From: Manis javanica | Lineage: Eukaryota; Chordata; Mammalia; Pholidota; Manidae | Length of the DNA stretch: 64,000 bases | NCBI RefSeq assembly: GCF_040802235.1 | Contig: NC_133170.1 | Location: forward strand, 9,687,001 to 9,751,000 | Reading direction: 5' to 3' | Shown here: positions 34,897 through 48,000 of the stretch, piece by piece | Position numbering within the stretch: the stretch's first letter is position 1 | Layout of the letters: every line of letters begins with the position of its first letter | Position numbers and translations under genes: made by a program | The notes under the pieces: generated by a model | Database searches by the model: none | The model's input: the letters and a program-made list of their open reading frames with translations, nothing else | Told to the model about the DNA's origin: nothing

Positions 34897-35853
34897 GTAA
34901 GCGAACCTCGATCCTGAGGTCTAACCTATTCACTCACCTTGTGCTTTCCACCCCTCCACCCTCCAGAGTGTGTCTACGTTTCTCAAAGAAGAGTTTTGCA
35001 TGAAGGGGAAATGCGTTGGAAAGCAGAAGAAACTAGCTGGATCGTAAAGTCAGTTCGTTTTGATGAACACTTTAACTGTTAACCATGTGTTTTTAGAGTG
35101 TGGATTGTCTTTTCAGATAAGATTTTATTAGCGACGCAAGGGAGTGTTTATAAGAAAAAGTTTTAGAAGTTCCACCTTCCCACCATGTGATGGGAGCAAC
35201 TATATTTTTCTGTTCAACGCGATAAATTACTGTGGTGTATCAAAAGCTTAGGTGGTTGGGGGGAGAGCGAATTTGGGGTCCTTATCCTAATAAGAAGACC
35301 CGACATGCAGCTATTTTAGAGCGGTACTATGTTTTGGGTTTTCCTTTAGCTGTCACTCCGCTTTCCTGGTAACTCCTCCTCCCCCCTTTGCAACACCCTT
35401 TTTCCAGGCTTGAAACTTTTTGAAGGGAAGCTCAAACTGCTGACTTGGTTTAGTTTGGGGGTTTATATGTAATTGATAACAATTAGCAAGGATCATCAAA
35501 AGTGTATTTGAAGAGTATTTGCCGTTTGTCAGTATGTAAGGGAATCAAGTACAATTATTTGTAAAAATACTTTCTGACAAATTAATTCAAGAAGCAGAAA
35601 ATATGTATGGACTGTAATTTTGCCTGTGACTTGTAGAGTGACAGCTTAACATGGTGTTGATCATCCGTCGAATTGATAGTTACTTTCTGTTCATGACCTC
35701 ATTAAATCGTGCCCTTAGTTGGGTAAATTTCTTTGAATACTGATTATTCATGTTTCCTACCAAATCTTGATGAAAAGACACGTTAGTTAGAAATAATTTA
35801 AGGTATTCAGTGTTCCCCCTAAGACACTTGCTAATACATATTATCTCTTACAG
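34897..35853 (+). other. INTS13: INTS13 intron 1
   Basis: About 1 kb of unique-looking sequence ending TCTCTTACAG. No repeats recognised. Confidence 0.45.
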
Positions 35854-35864
35854 GTTAAAACAAA

Positions 35865-36089
35865 ATGAAGATTTTTTCTGAATCTCATAAAACAGTGTTT
35901 GTTGTGGATCACTGCCCTTACATGGCAGAATCATGCAGACAGCATGTCGAATTTGATATGCTGGTGAAGAATAGGACCCAAGGAATCATCCCTTTGGCCC
36001 CCATATCTAAATCACTGTGGACTTGCTCAGTAGAATCATCCATGGAATATTGTAGAATAATGTATGATATATTTCCTTTCAAAAAGCTG
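35865..36089 (+). CDS. INTS13: INTS13 coding exon 1 (residues 1-75)
   Basis: The exon begins at 35854 after CTCTTACAG with 11 bases of 5'UTR. ATG starts [20 protein letters not shown]; it ends DIFPFKKL at donor CTG|GTGAGT. Confidence 0.97.
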
Positions 36090-39000
36090 GTGAGTGTGGA
36101 GTATAAGCAAAATTATGATTTGGGGGATGTACTGAACTGCTTACAACACTTTTTTATATATGAGTTTGGTATATAATTGGGCTTACAAATGTTTCTTTAC
36201 TACTTTAAAAACGTGGTATGTAGAGTTCCCCCTTGGGATCAGCATGTTACATGTATTTAATTGGGGAGAGCAATAATACTAATAGCTAATAATTTGGAGC
36301 ACTTACACGTGCCAGGTATGTTTCAAAGTACATCATATTAACTCCTTTAATTCTCACATCAGTGTCCTTTTAATCACTGGGGCAATATTCAAAGTGTATA
36401 ATAACCGGAATGGAATGGGCACTGACCATTGAAAACTATTGCCAGCCTAAACAGAACGGCTATTGGCTGTAAGCAATTTGTCAGATGGCGCTGGTGTGTA
36501 CTGTCTGATTATCAGTCTTGTTATTGCCCTTAGAGGTGCAGAAACTGAGGTAAAGAGAAGAAATTTGTCTTGAGTCATGTATAACTAAAGGCAGAACCAG
36601 AATTTGAACCTAAATAAGCAGGCTGGCTGGCTACAGTGTTAGTGATTGTGAACTAAACTGCTACAGGATTTGGCCATATTAGAAAGAAATGATCTTGAGA
36701 ATGCTAAGCAGGAATTGTTTTTTATCAATAAGAAGAGAAATTGCAAATGGATAGGAATTCCAAGCATGAAAATTATCTTCATGTTTCGAAATCTCAGCTG
36801 GTTTATTTTGGGAAAGTCATTTGGTTAGCCCAGTGGATGATTTCCTTTTTGTCTCATTGGGAGCAGCCTAGGCTGGGACCTGGCCAATTCTCAGACCAGC
36901 ACAGGGAGGGCAGTAACAGGAAGGCTGAACATACATAGAGTCTAATGTTATACATTCAGATATATTACAGATTAAAATGTAAGTTGTTTTTAGTCCTTCT
37001 ATAAATTGTGTGTTATGTAGGGTAAAAAAAAAAAACAGGAGAGAAAGGATAATGTAGCAATGTAAGGCACAAGCTTTGGTTCAAACCCAGCATCAATAGC
37101 TATCAGCAGTGTGACCTTGATATTACATAATCTCTCCAAGCCTCAGTTTCCTCCCATGTAAGCATAGCACCTACTTCCTATGATTGTTGCAAGATTTCAA
37201 TGAGATCATTTCAGTGAAGTGGCTTTTAAAATATGTCCTTGTCAGATAAGCCTCAAGAGAGAAGGCTACTTGTCAAACTTATTTGGGAAGCAAAATTAGT
37301 GTTCTGTGGATAATAGGAAAAAAATCATGGATTAGATCATATAGTCCAGGGGGAAAAAAAGAATCTCACCCTTCTCCCAAAAGGGAGCATAGTCATCATT
37401 TGATCTATTTTCTAATATGTCTTATCATTATTATCTTACAAAATAGTATTTTTTTTCTTTGCATTTTACTTTCAAATTTAGAAGTCCAAATCCATTATTT
37501 TGGCTCTCAGTGCACTCGTGTGATGTGGCTACTGCCTGTTTCTCTGAGCTTATCTTCTTTGTACCCCCGTCTGCTCTGACCTTCACCCTTTTGAGGGTAC
37601 ATTTGCTGTTTGCATAACTGGAATTCTCTACCCCCGGCTCTTTCCACAGTTGGTTTCTCCAGTGGTTTTCAGTTCCCCTCAGTGGACACACTTCTAGAGC
37701 CCTTCCCCTACCACTCAGCCTAAAGTAGTTAACCAACCTTTGTTCATAGCATTTATCACTCTGACATTATCTTGTTCATTTATTTGTATTCTCCCCGCCC
37801 CACCCTCTGTCTTAGCACACCCCTGAGCCCCTAGCTTTCCCCACATTGTGGGTGACATGACTGCATCCCCACATCCCCAGTGCTGAGAATAGCACCTGGC
37901 ATGTACTAGACATGGTATAACTGTAAAGTGAATGAATGACTCGATCAGCAAACCAGTGCTAGAGAGGCTGTGTATTATTTTAAATATGATGCATTGAGTG
38001 GAATTAGATTTGAATACTAATTATTTCTTTGAAATCTATTAGGTGAATTTCATTGTGAGTGACTCTGGAGCACATGTTTTAAATTCTTGGACTCAAGAAG
38101 ACCAAAATTTGCAGGAGGTATGGTTAGGTTTTGAGCTGTGGCCATTTTTGAACATTTCTGAATGTGGTAATATTTTACTAAAAATGGTTAAAAACTGTGT
38201 AAATCAATATGGTATCTGCACATACCTTTAAAACCGTGACTAATACTAAAAGAAAAATAGCTATCTCCATTCCACTCTTTCCCCACCTCCTAGAAGCTAA
38301 CCTTCAGCTCTTTTAGCTCATCTGGCATTTCCTTCTAGGTTTCTAAATAACATGTTTTTACTGCTATTTTTAGAGTTCTTAATTTAAGCTTTATCTGTTA
38401 TCATTATTGTTGATGAGGATTTACCCTTTATATTTCATCGCACTCATGCTTCATGCCTGCTACCTTCCCGCGTCCTCTCAATATTGTTTTATCAAAATAT
38501 TTGGTTAATTCAAAATTCTGTGTTTGCATTATAGTACTTACATAAAATGTTAGTCGCTGCTAAGCCAAGCAGTTTATGTGATTGTTTTCTTTCTCTTATT
38601 TTTGTAAAGTTCTATTGATGCGTATTTGATAGAGTGCGCTATGTAAGTTTAAGGTGTACATCCTAGTGATTTAACTTAGATGTTATTTCCCTTTTTGTAG
38701 AACTTTATTGTTTATTAGAATTTATCATTTCTTTTTTTATTTTTAATTGAAATGCAATTGAGATACAATATCATACTGGTTTCAGGTGTGTATTTCCTTT
38801 AAAAAAAACTATTTTTTTTCTTTGTGCTTAGTTTTCTGCATATCTGTTGCTGCTTTTCTGCCTGTCTTACAAAACTTCTCAGTATTGTTATCATAAATGT
38901 ATTAGAAATTGAGCAGGTTTTTTTTTCCTTGAATGACTTTTTGGAGCAGTCTTCCGCTCCCATTTGAACTGGCTGCTTCCTAGGCCCAGTGCACTGCTGT

Positions 39001-42000
39001 CATCTTCCTCTTTCCCTGTTTTTCAGATCCCAACCTTTTTCCTTTTTTGTTGTGTAATCTCTTGTGTTGGTAGATTAGCCTCCAGAATTCCTGTAGCTTA
39101 CCTTACACTTCATTGGTACTTGGAAATTTCAGGTTGGAAATAACTTTTATCTCATTACCTATGGAACTTTTTATTTTATTGTATTTTTAATTTCCACGAA
39201 CTCTTACTTATGCTCTAATTATGTCCATTTTTGTCATATCCTTTTCTTGTTTTGTGGGTGTAACTTTTTAATCTAAAGGTATTAAAAATAGTTTGTCTGA
39301 AGTTTTCCTTTGATCTCTGTGCTCTCGGAGTTCTTTCCATGTTGAGGCTTTCCTTAAATACCTGCTGGTCTTTGGCTGTGCAACCTTATTTAAAAGCAAG
39401 GCACTTGATAGCAGATTAGAAGGTCTCATGTTGTGATGTAGGTATTTCTGACTGGGCTTCACTGTGGTTTAATCTAATTGTTTTCACTGGGGGATCTTCA
39501 GATGTCAGAATTGACAGATCATCTCTCAGGGACTGTTCAGGGTCTCCAGAAATCTCTCCCTTTTATATCTGTATGGTATAAACTTGGTCCGCTTTCTGGG
39601 AAGTAGGGGACATGGTAGGTTCTACACCCAGGAGGCAAACTTTCAGTCTTTGTTTTTGGTCTAGGGCTGGCTGTTCGGTATAGTAGCTACTAGCTATATG
39701 TAGCTACTATTGGCTACTTAAATAGCTACTATTTAAATTTAAATTAATTAAAATTAAATACAGTTTAAAAAATTCAGTTTCTCTGTACCATTAGCCATGT
39801 TTCAAATAGCTCTATAAGCTACATGTGGATGCTGGCTATGTACTGGACCTCACAGAGAACATTTACATCATCACAAAAAGTTCTACGAGGCAGTGTGTCC
39901 CCCTTACACTCTGCTGTGCTTTGTGGTATTCATGCTCGGCACCTTTTTGGTTCAGTTCCTCCAAGGAATGTGATTCTGTTCCAGGGGGTATTGGGAAGGG
40001 GTAGTACGTGGGTAGGGTGTGAGTAAGATCAGAGAGTCAAGTTGCTCCTTATACTAATTTCAAGCCACTCATAGTTGTCGGTATTTTGCCTCACCCTTGC
40101 TTTGTATGGTACTTGATGCCTCCAGCTCTTGAACCTCTGGATTTTGAAAAACATGTCATTTTGCCTTTTCTCCCCTATAGCCGCTTAGATTTCTGCTTAT
40201 TCAGTATTACAAACCCATTACCAAACTTCATCCATTTTGATACTCTTGTTGACATCTTGTTTGCTGTTGTCTTCTCCATTCTCTTCATCTGCATAGGTTT
40301 TTCTATTTCCCTTTGGTTTGTGCTTTTTAAAATTAAGTTCCTTTACTATAGTTTCAGTAGAGTTTTAGGAGGAAGCAGAAGTAATTATGCTGTAATTATG
40401 TCCATTTTTGTCGTATCCTTTCAATGCTCAATCCATCAAGTTTATGCTTTTCAAACATTATTTGTATAAACAGCACTGAGTTGATGGTAGATTGCATTCT
40501 TTGCTCCTGTTTAGATAGAAGGTTCTTCACTGATGAACATGAACATGAGAGACAGGCATTAGTGAGATTTTGAATACATTATTTGAATTATTTTATGTTA
40601 AAAGTTTTTCTGTTAATGGATGCCACTCAGTGGAAATAATCCCATCAAATGTGTCTTATCTTATTTTTTCTGTAAAAACACTTCCATTAATTATTTTATT
40701 CAGAAAAACACAGAAGGCAGAAACAGAAATCATGATCATTTGCAGTATCTATCAGCTTTCAATTTAGCTCTCCTGTCCAGACGTTTTTCTTACAAAAATG
40801 CATCTTTTTGGGCCTTTATAAGTATTTTACTGTCTTCTTTACTTATTTGAAGTTCATGGTCTTGGAAGCTCTGAAATTTTTTCACATAAGATTTCACACT
40901 GTTTAACATTTTCTTTGTCTTCTTCTGGAATATCATCTTTTTTCTTAGTCTCTCTTTCAACACAGGATCTTTTATCATTTCTTCTGCTATGTGACTTTTT
41001 GCTTTTTTTATCGCCTGCTTCATTGCATCCAATAAAGCAGCAAATTGAGGCCAGGAAAGCCATTTTCCCATCTTGAAAGACTGATTCGCACGTTTCCTTG
41101 ATCCCGTTGCATCTGAATGCCCAACGACAAGTCCATCTGAATTTAACCAAAATATTTTCTATAGCCAGATTTCAGGGCAGTTCTTCAGATTAATAAAATA
41201 GGTAATGTTAAAGACTGGCATCAGACAGTTTGACAGCTGTAAACTGCTCTGGCAGACTAGAGCCCTCATCAGCTTCTTTATGTGGAGCCCCCAGGGTAAA
41301 AAGCCATTGGTAAGTCCACGTATGTATGTAGGTTCCTCTCTCCATTTCAATTGCTGTGGTTCCTGAAATTTCATTAAACTTTGTTACTGTTCACCAGATT
41401 CCTTGAGCGGATGCCCGTTTTTTAAGAAAATATGTTTATCATAGTGTTTGGTCTTAAAATGTTGTGGTTAGTATACCTAACCTTTGATTTTTTGAAGTAA
41501 TTCACCTGATGGGTAGGCTCTTATTGGCTTGGCTTTGCATTATTTCACTCCAGAATGTTCTTTATTATTTCGTACTTGAAGAGTAATGTTAATGACTCAA
41601 CACATTCCCCCTGTAGTCTTTGAAATGGCATGTAGTCTGCTTTACTTTTTTCAAGAGTTACTATGAAGGAAGCTTGAAGCTTCTTTACTTGTGTATGCAT
41701 AAAAATAAGTAAAAATTTGTGTAGATTTTCCTTACTTCACCTCTGCAGTGCAGTAAAAGGTGTCCATTTGCTAGTGGTAGGTATACTTATAAGAGAATTA
41801 CTTCTTCCCTCCACTTTCTGAAGGTGGGGCACATTATATTGCACTCATTGCTTTTAAATTGTGAGCAGAAGGGGAAGCTCCAGTCGTGAAGGCAAACTAT
41901 AGTAAATCACTGGTGTTTGAGGTGATGTAAAATGTTTGACATTTTATGTAAATTACAAATTATCTCATCTGTGTTAACATGTGTAAGTTTAGCTTTGTTA

Positions 42001-45000
42001 TCCAGATCACACCTTTCCCCAGTTAATGTGAATAATCATGAGTAACAAGTGAGGGAAATTGTGCAGAATTGTGTACTGGAAGGACTGGAAACATTTTGCT
42101 TCAACTCCTTCATTGCACAGGTGAAGGAACTGAGGCCCATAGTAGCCAGTGGTTGTTTATATGTGGGTCTAGGGTTCTTTCTGTTTCAGCACATAACTCT
42201 ATCCTATAATATCTTTCATTTTATTATAAAAAAATTGTCAGACTTCAGGAGTTTGGGGCCTGTTTTTGTTAACTAACTCAAAATTAGAACGTGTCACACT
42301 AATGAGGGACAGGTTCTGCTATTACTTTCACTTTCAGATTAGGAAAAGAGATAGGAGAGGTTAATCAGGGTCACACAGTGTTACAAGGCAGAGCCGGAAT
42401 TTCAGTCCATCCTTATCTGACTCCAGAAGTTAAACATATTTTCATTGTGGTGTTTGAGGATCACACCACCATTGCCCTAAATGGCTACTTTTTATTGAGC
42501 TGCTCCTATGCTCCAGGGGTTATATAAGTATTAATACATAGTATTTTTTCTTCCCTTTTTGATTTATTTTTGTGAATAGGTAATACCTATGTAGTTTAAA
42601 AATAAAATTTACATACATACACATGTACATCTGTGTGTGTAAGGTAAACCTAGAAAAGGTTCCCACTCATCCTCTGTCCCCGTTAGTGGTGTACCAGAGC
42701 CTGCTCAGACCAACTCAGAAGAGCTGAGTTCTTCACATTCACTGAAGCTTGCGATCAGCCACAGTGGGAACATTTATTTAACCACAGATATTGGTAAACA
42801 CTACATATAGGGTTTTTTTTCCCTTGGGGAGCTGGTTTACCAGCACGTCACTGATTATCCCTGCCACTGTTAGTTCTCTATGGGTCCTTCCATAGTATCT
42901 TTATGCATACACAAAGCAAAATCCTTCTGTTTGTTTCCTTCTCAAAATTGCTTTGACTGTTCTGGGTCCCTTGCAGTTCCATCTGAATTTTACAATCAGC
43001 TCGTCAGTTTCTACAAAGAAGTCAGCAGGGATTCTAACAAGGATTATGTTTAATCTGTAGTTCAACTTGGGTAATATTGCCATTTTAACAACATTAAGTC
43101 TTCTGACCCATGACCATGGGATGATTTCCGTTTATTTAGATCTCTCATTTCTTTCAACAATTTTTTGTAATTCTGCGTATACAATTTGCATTTCTTTTGT
43201 TAAATTTTTTCCTAAGTATTTTATTATTTTTGGTGCTGTTGTAAATGGAATTGTTTTCTTCATTTCATTTTTGGGTTGTTCATTGCAAGTTTATAGCAAT
43301 ACAATCGGATTTTTTGTATTGATCATCGATCCTGCAACCTTGATGAATTGCTTACTATTTCCCATAGCTTTTTAGTGGATTCGTTAGATTTTCTACGTAC
43401 AAGATCATGTCATCTGCAACATAGAGATAGTTTTACTTTTTCTTTTCCAATCTGGATTCCTTTTATTTCTTTTTCTTTCCTAATTGCTCTGGTTAGAACC
43501 TCCAGTATGATAATGAATAGAAGTGATGAGAGTGGACATCCTTCTTCTGTTTCTGATCTTAGATGGAACACACACAGTCGTTATCATTAAGCATGATGTT
43601 ATTTGTAGGTTTTCTATAGATGCCTTTTATCTGCTAGAGGAAATTCTCTTCCATTTCCAGTGTCCTGGGTGTTTTTATATTGAAAGGGACTTGGATTTTG
43701 TCAAAAACATTTTCTGTGTTAATGACGATGATCATATGATTTTTAAAAACTATTGATAATGGTATTTACATTAATTGATTTTTAAATATTAAATGGACTT
43801 TGCATTTCAGACATAAATCCCATTTGGTAATGGTATGTAATTCTTTTTATGTTGCTAGTTTGCTAGTTTTTGTTGAGGATATTTGTGTCCATATTTATAA
43901 GTTACACTGGTCTGTAGTTTTCTTGTGATGACTTTGACTTGTACGTGCTCTTGCCAACATAATTATTTCCCCTTTTAGCTAATGGCAGCACTAGCTGCTG
44001 TTGGGCCCCCTAACCCACGGGCAGATCCAGAATGCTGCAGTATTCTGCATGGTCTTGTTGCAGCCGTGGAAACCCTCTGTAAAATTACAGAATACCAACA
44101 TGAGGCTCGTACTCTACTAATGGAGAATGCAGAACGTGTTGGAAATAGAGGCCGAATAATTTGCATTACTAATGCAAAAAGGTGAGATGTTAACCACGTT
44201 ACCCTTTCACGAAGGGAAGTTAATGTCCTACTGCAATTTTTATTTTAAAAAAGCAGGGATGCCATATTAGCATTTAAGCATATCACAAGAGGCCTTTCCA
44301 AGATTGATGCTGCGTTTATCAATTGTAACATAAAGGCTCAACCTCAGTGAAAACTGGTTGGATTATTGTCATGTAGTTTCATTTGACATTCTTTCTCACT
44401 TGTTTCTCAGCTGGTTATTTGGTATTGTGAGTGAACATGCTAAAGACAATCCTTACTGAAGTAATTCTAAGTGCCTATAACAATGTACTTAGCTGCATAG
44501 TGGGTTTAATTTTTTCTCTTACTGTTTATTCCTTTAAGTTTGTTGTATTTTTTTTTTCTATGTCATAGTGACAGTCATGTGCGAATGCTTGAGGACTGTG
44601 TCCAGGAAACAATTCATGAGCATAATAAGCTTGCTGCAAATTCAGATCAGTGAGTATAATCCAGAAACAAAATAAATGTTTTGTGTTATAGTCATGTATA
44701 TTTCATTGTAATTTAACTGATAATTTTAATAGTAATTGGTAGCATTTCCTTGAAATTTTCTACTGGCTTTACAAGTTAGTCAAAAAAATATATGTTTGAT
44801 CAGAAACTTGTTTCCCATTTTTTCCTTTCACCTTAAAATTTTACTTTTTTCATATAGGAAAGGTGCTCTGAAGGAAAAAATAATATATTTAAAATGCATA
44901 TTGTTTTGATGGCTTGCTCATATTCTGTGTTAGAAAAAAGAGCAAATGATTGATGGCATTATTCAGTATGTACACATCAAAACATAACTAACTGCATTAT

Positions 45001-48000
45001 GTGAATTTTTTAAAAAGAAAAGAAGCTATTAAAGACACATTTGGGACAGTTGAAATGTGGGTCCTCTATTAGATTGTGATATTATCATCTTTCTTAAGTG
45101 GAGTACTGATACTATTGTAAAAGGGGTAGTATTATTTTCACCAGGAGAAGCATGCTGAGGTATTTAGGAATGAAGTATCATTTCCTCTGCAACTTATTCT
45201 CCAATGGCTTATTTAAAAAAAAGAATGTACATCTATTGAGCCATTTTTAGAGAAAACAAATACAGTTGACAGTGAATCTAGGTTAAGGATATTTGGGTAT
45301 TCATTGAATAGTACTTTTCCTTCAACTTCTCTGTAGGTTTAGAAATTTCAAAATGAAAAGTAGAGGGAAACTTTTTAGCATTACCTATAGTATTGCCTGA
45401 TATTATCCCTAAAAGGCATTAGTAAAAAGGAAACTAATACACAATATATAATTTTTCTCTGTGGTAGTCATCTATTGAAGACATTTCAAGAATATCTTTA
45501 TAAGAATTTTCCCTTTATTTTATCCTTCAAACACATAGAAAATTATCATTTTGCATTTGAATTACATCAGTACAAATTATTAATTAAATGTTCATACAAG
45601 CAAAGTAGTTACACAGTTCTAAATATTTAGGTTTTGTGTTAATAGTAGTATCTGGTTATAAATACACTGTTTTAGAATATTAAACTTCTAATAGTTTACC
45701 TGCCTGGATTCTTTACATAATAAATATTCTAATATTCTAACTACAGAGTTTCTCTTAAAGTCTCATGCAGATTCAGAAGTGTGAGCTAGTGTTGATCCAT
45801 ACCTACCCAGTTGGTGAAGACAGCCTTGTATCTGATCGTCCTAAAAAAGAGGTAATTGTAAAAGTAATGGAGAAAAAGATCATGGTTATTAAAAACAAAT
45901 GCTGAGAAAGGTTAGCATTAGAATCATCATATTGCCAACCGTTTCTGCCAAGAAGATATTTTTGAGTTTTCAAAATTACCTATGTAGCAAAATAACTAGG
46001 TTGGTCCTTTTGTAATTGTAGATTTTGAAGTGTTCTGTTTTGCTTGCCTCTCGACATTTATTTTAATTAAATGTGTTGCAAAATCATACACTATTGTTCC
46101 TAAAATTTCAGTTACTATAATGGATTTCAGTTGCTTTAATGACTTTCTATTCTATAAAAAGTCTTTTTTTCTCATTAAAAAAGTAATACACAAAAATATA
46201 CTCCAATAACAAAGGAATTAATTTTACTTATCCAGAGGGGGAAAAACTAATTTCCTACTTTGGTTTTGCTTTTTAAATAAATATAAACGTTTTTAAAGGA
46301 AAAGATCAGTCTACTGAGTGTTAAATGGATTCATATCATATCATATTCTCTATTGGGGGTTTATATTTAGAAATATATATGTACTTATATAATTATATTG
46401 AATGTGTATGTTCTTATGTTCTGGCTTTTCATTTAGCCTTATTTAATATAAACAAATTTATTACCTTAGTCTATAAAATTTTTTGTAATTAAATGGTATT
46501 TTTAAGTCATTAGCTCTACTGTGTTTTTAAGTGGTTTCTGGTGTAAACTCTTATTTGTTTACTTTTTTCTGCCTTGTGATAATGTGGCAATACTGTGTCC
46601 TTCATTCTGTGATAACTAAAAAATTTATTTACAATAAATATCGTCACCCTAGAATGAATAAAACTTCCTGTTACCTTGTAATAAGTAACTTTTGGCTCTT
46701 ACCACTTTTATTTAAAGGTGAAAAAACTGACAAAATACAATCTTTGTGGCAATTTCCACATTCTTTGTAATAAGTAGTTTTTCTGCAGGTGTCTGTCCTC
46801 TTCACTGAACAAATTATTTTTTCTACAGTATTTCTGTAGGCCACTTCAAATCCACTTTGCATAGAGATAAATAGAAGTAAAAATTATTAATTAAAAATAA
46901 ATTCAAGCTAAAGGCTATTCCAGTCTAAGTTTCAAGAGGATGGGAACTTTCCCTGTTCTCCAATAGCTCACACAGTTCCTGGCATATAATTCAGTGAGTT
47001 CTGCTTACTACCTATCTGTTCAGTGAGTGGATAGATGAGAACTTCCTGCTAAAATAATGATCATGGTTTTTTTATGAATCTTTTTATTTTTTTCAAATTT
47101 CTAAGAAGTGAAAACAGTTTATTTTTATGGGTTGAAGTGAAATGTTTAACACTAAGTTACAAGGTATTAATGTTTTGTGGGTTTTTTCATACTTCCTATA
47201 GTTGTCCCCCGTTTTAACCAGTGAAGTTCATAGTGTTCGTGCAGGACGGCATCTTGCTACCAAATTAAACATTTTAGTACAGCAGCATTTCGACTTGGCT
47301 TCAACTACTATTACAAATATTCCAATGAAGGTAGGCAGTTCTTTTTCCTGCTATTTTGCAAGTTTCGCTTTGTTTTTAAAATATGTGTTTGACATGTAGT
47401 ATTTATTTTAATTGAACCTTAACTGTTTCTCCCCATATCATATTTTCTGTTTCACCAGCCCACATTCAGTATCTTTGACCAGGTCAGTAAATACGAAAAG
47501 CAACAAGAAAGGATCACAGAATGAAATGCTGTATTTTTCTTTCTAATAAGAATATATATCAGCATTTTTGTTTTAACTATGCTCTTGTTATTTTCATCAA
47601 AATATAATCTCTATTTCAAATGATTACTTTTTCTGTGATTCTTTTCCTGACAGTTGTGTTATTAGATATTACTTATTTTGTGTATTCTGTTGGATCTTTT
47701 ATTCCTTTTTTTGTTTGTTTGTTTTTGTTATTGCCCATCCAGTACAAAGATGTTGGTAACTACTGGGTCTGACTAGGGAAAAATAGCTAAAAGGTTTAAA
47801 TAAGTTTATTACTCTAGCTAAAAAGCCAAGAGTGTGAGTCAGGATTTTATTGACAGATTTTCTTAGGAATCTATTACTCTTTGTTTTTATTATATTATCA
47901 TTAAATTGCTTAGGACTAGCACAGTGCCCTATCTGTAGTAAGCTTTAAATGAATTTTTGCTGAGTGGAGTTGAATTTAAATTTAATAAGAATTTTTTATT

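Larger units (their letters stand above)
38118..43978 (+). other. INTS13: INTS13 intron between coding exons 2 and 3
   Basis: 5.9 kb, the richest in relics: L1M fragments, a DNA transposon, an antisense FRG1 retropseudogene, MIR pieces and an L1 that reaches the 3' splice site. The acceptor is CCCCTTTTAG at 43978. Confidence 0.9.

Noticed and set aside
34538-34900. 120-residue open frame (+) and the antisense frames 34439-34821
   Set aside because: Both strands are open over the same CpG-rich sequence, including the CA/CG repeat, which indicates composition rather than coding.
40790-41150. Two overlapping minus-strand open frames of 93 and 98 residues that look protein-like
   Set aside because: They are adjacent frames of one broken FRG1 retrocopy, separated by frameshifts and stops, not separate genes.
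43067-43756. Series of plus-strand open frames of about 80-100 residues
   Set aside because: They lie on the antisense strand of an L1 ORF2 fragment.
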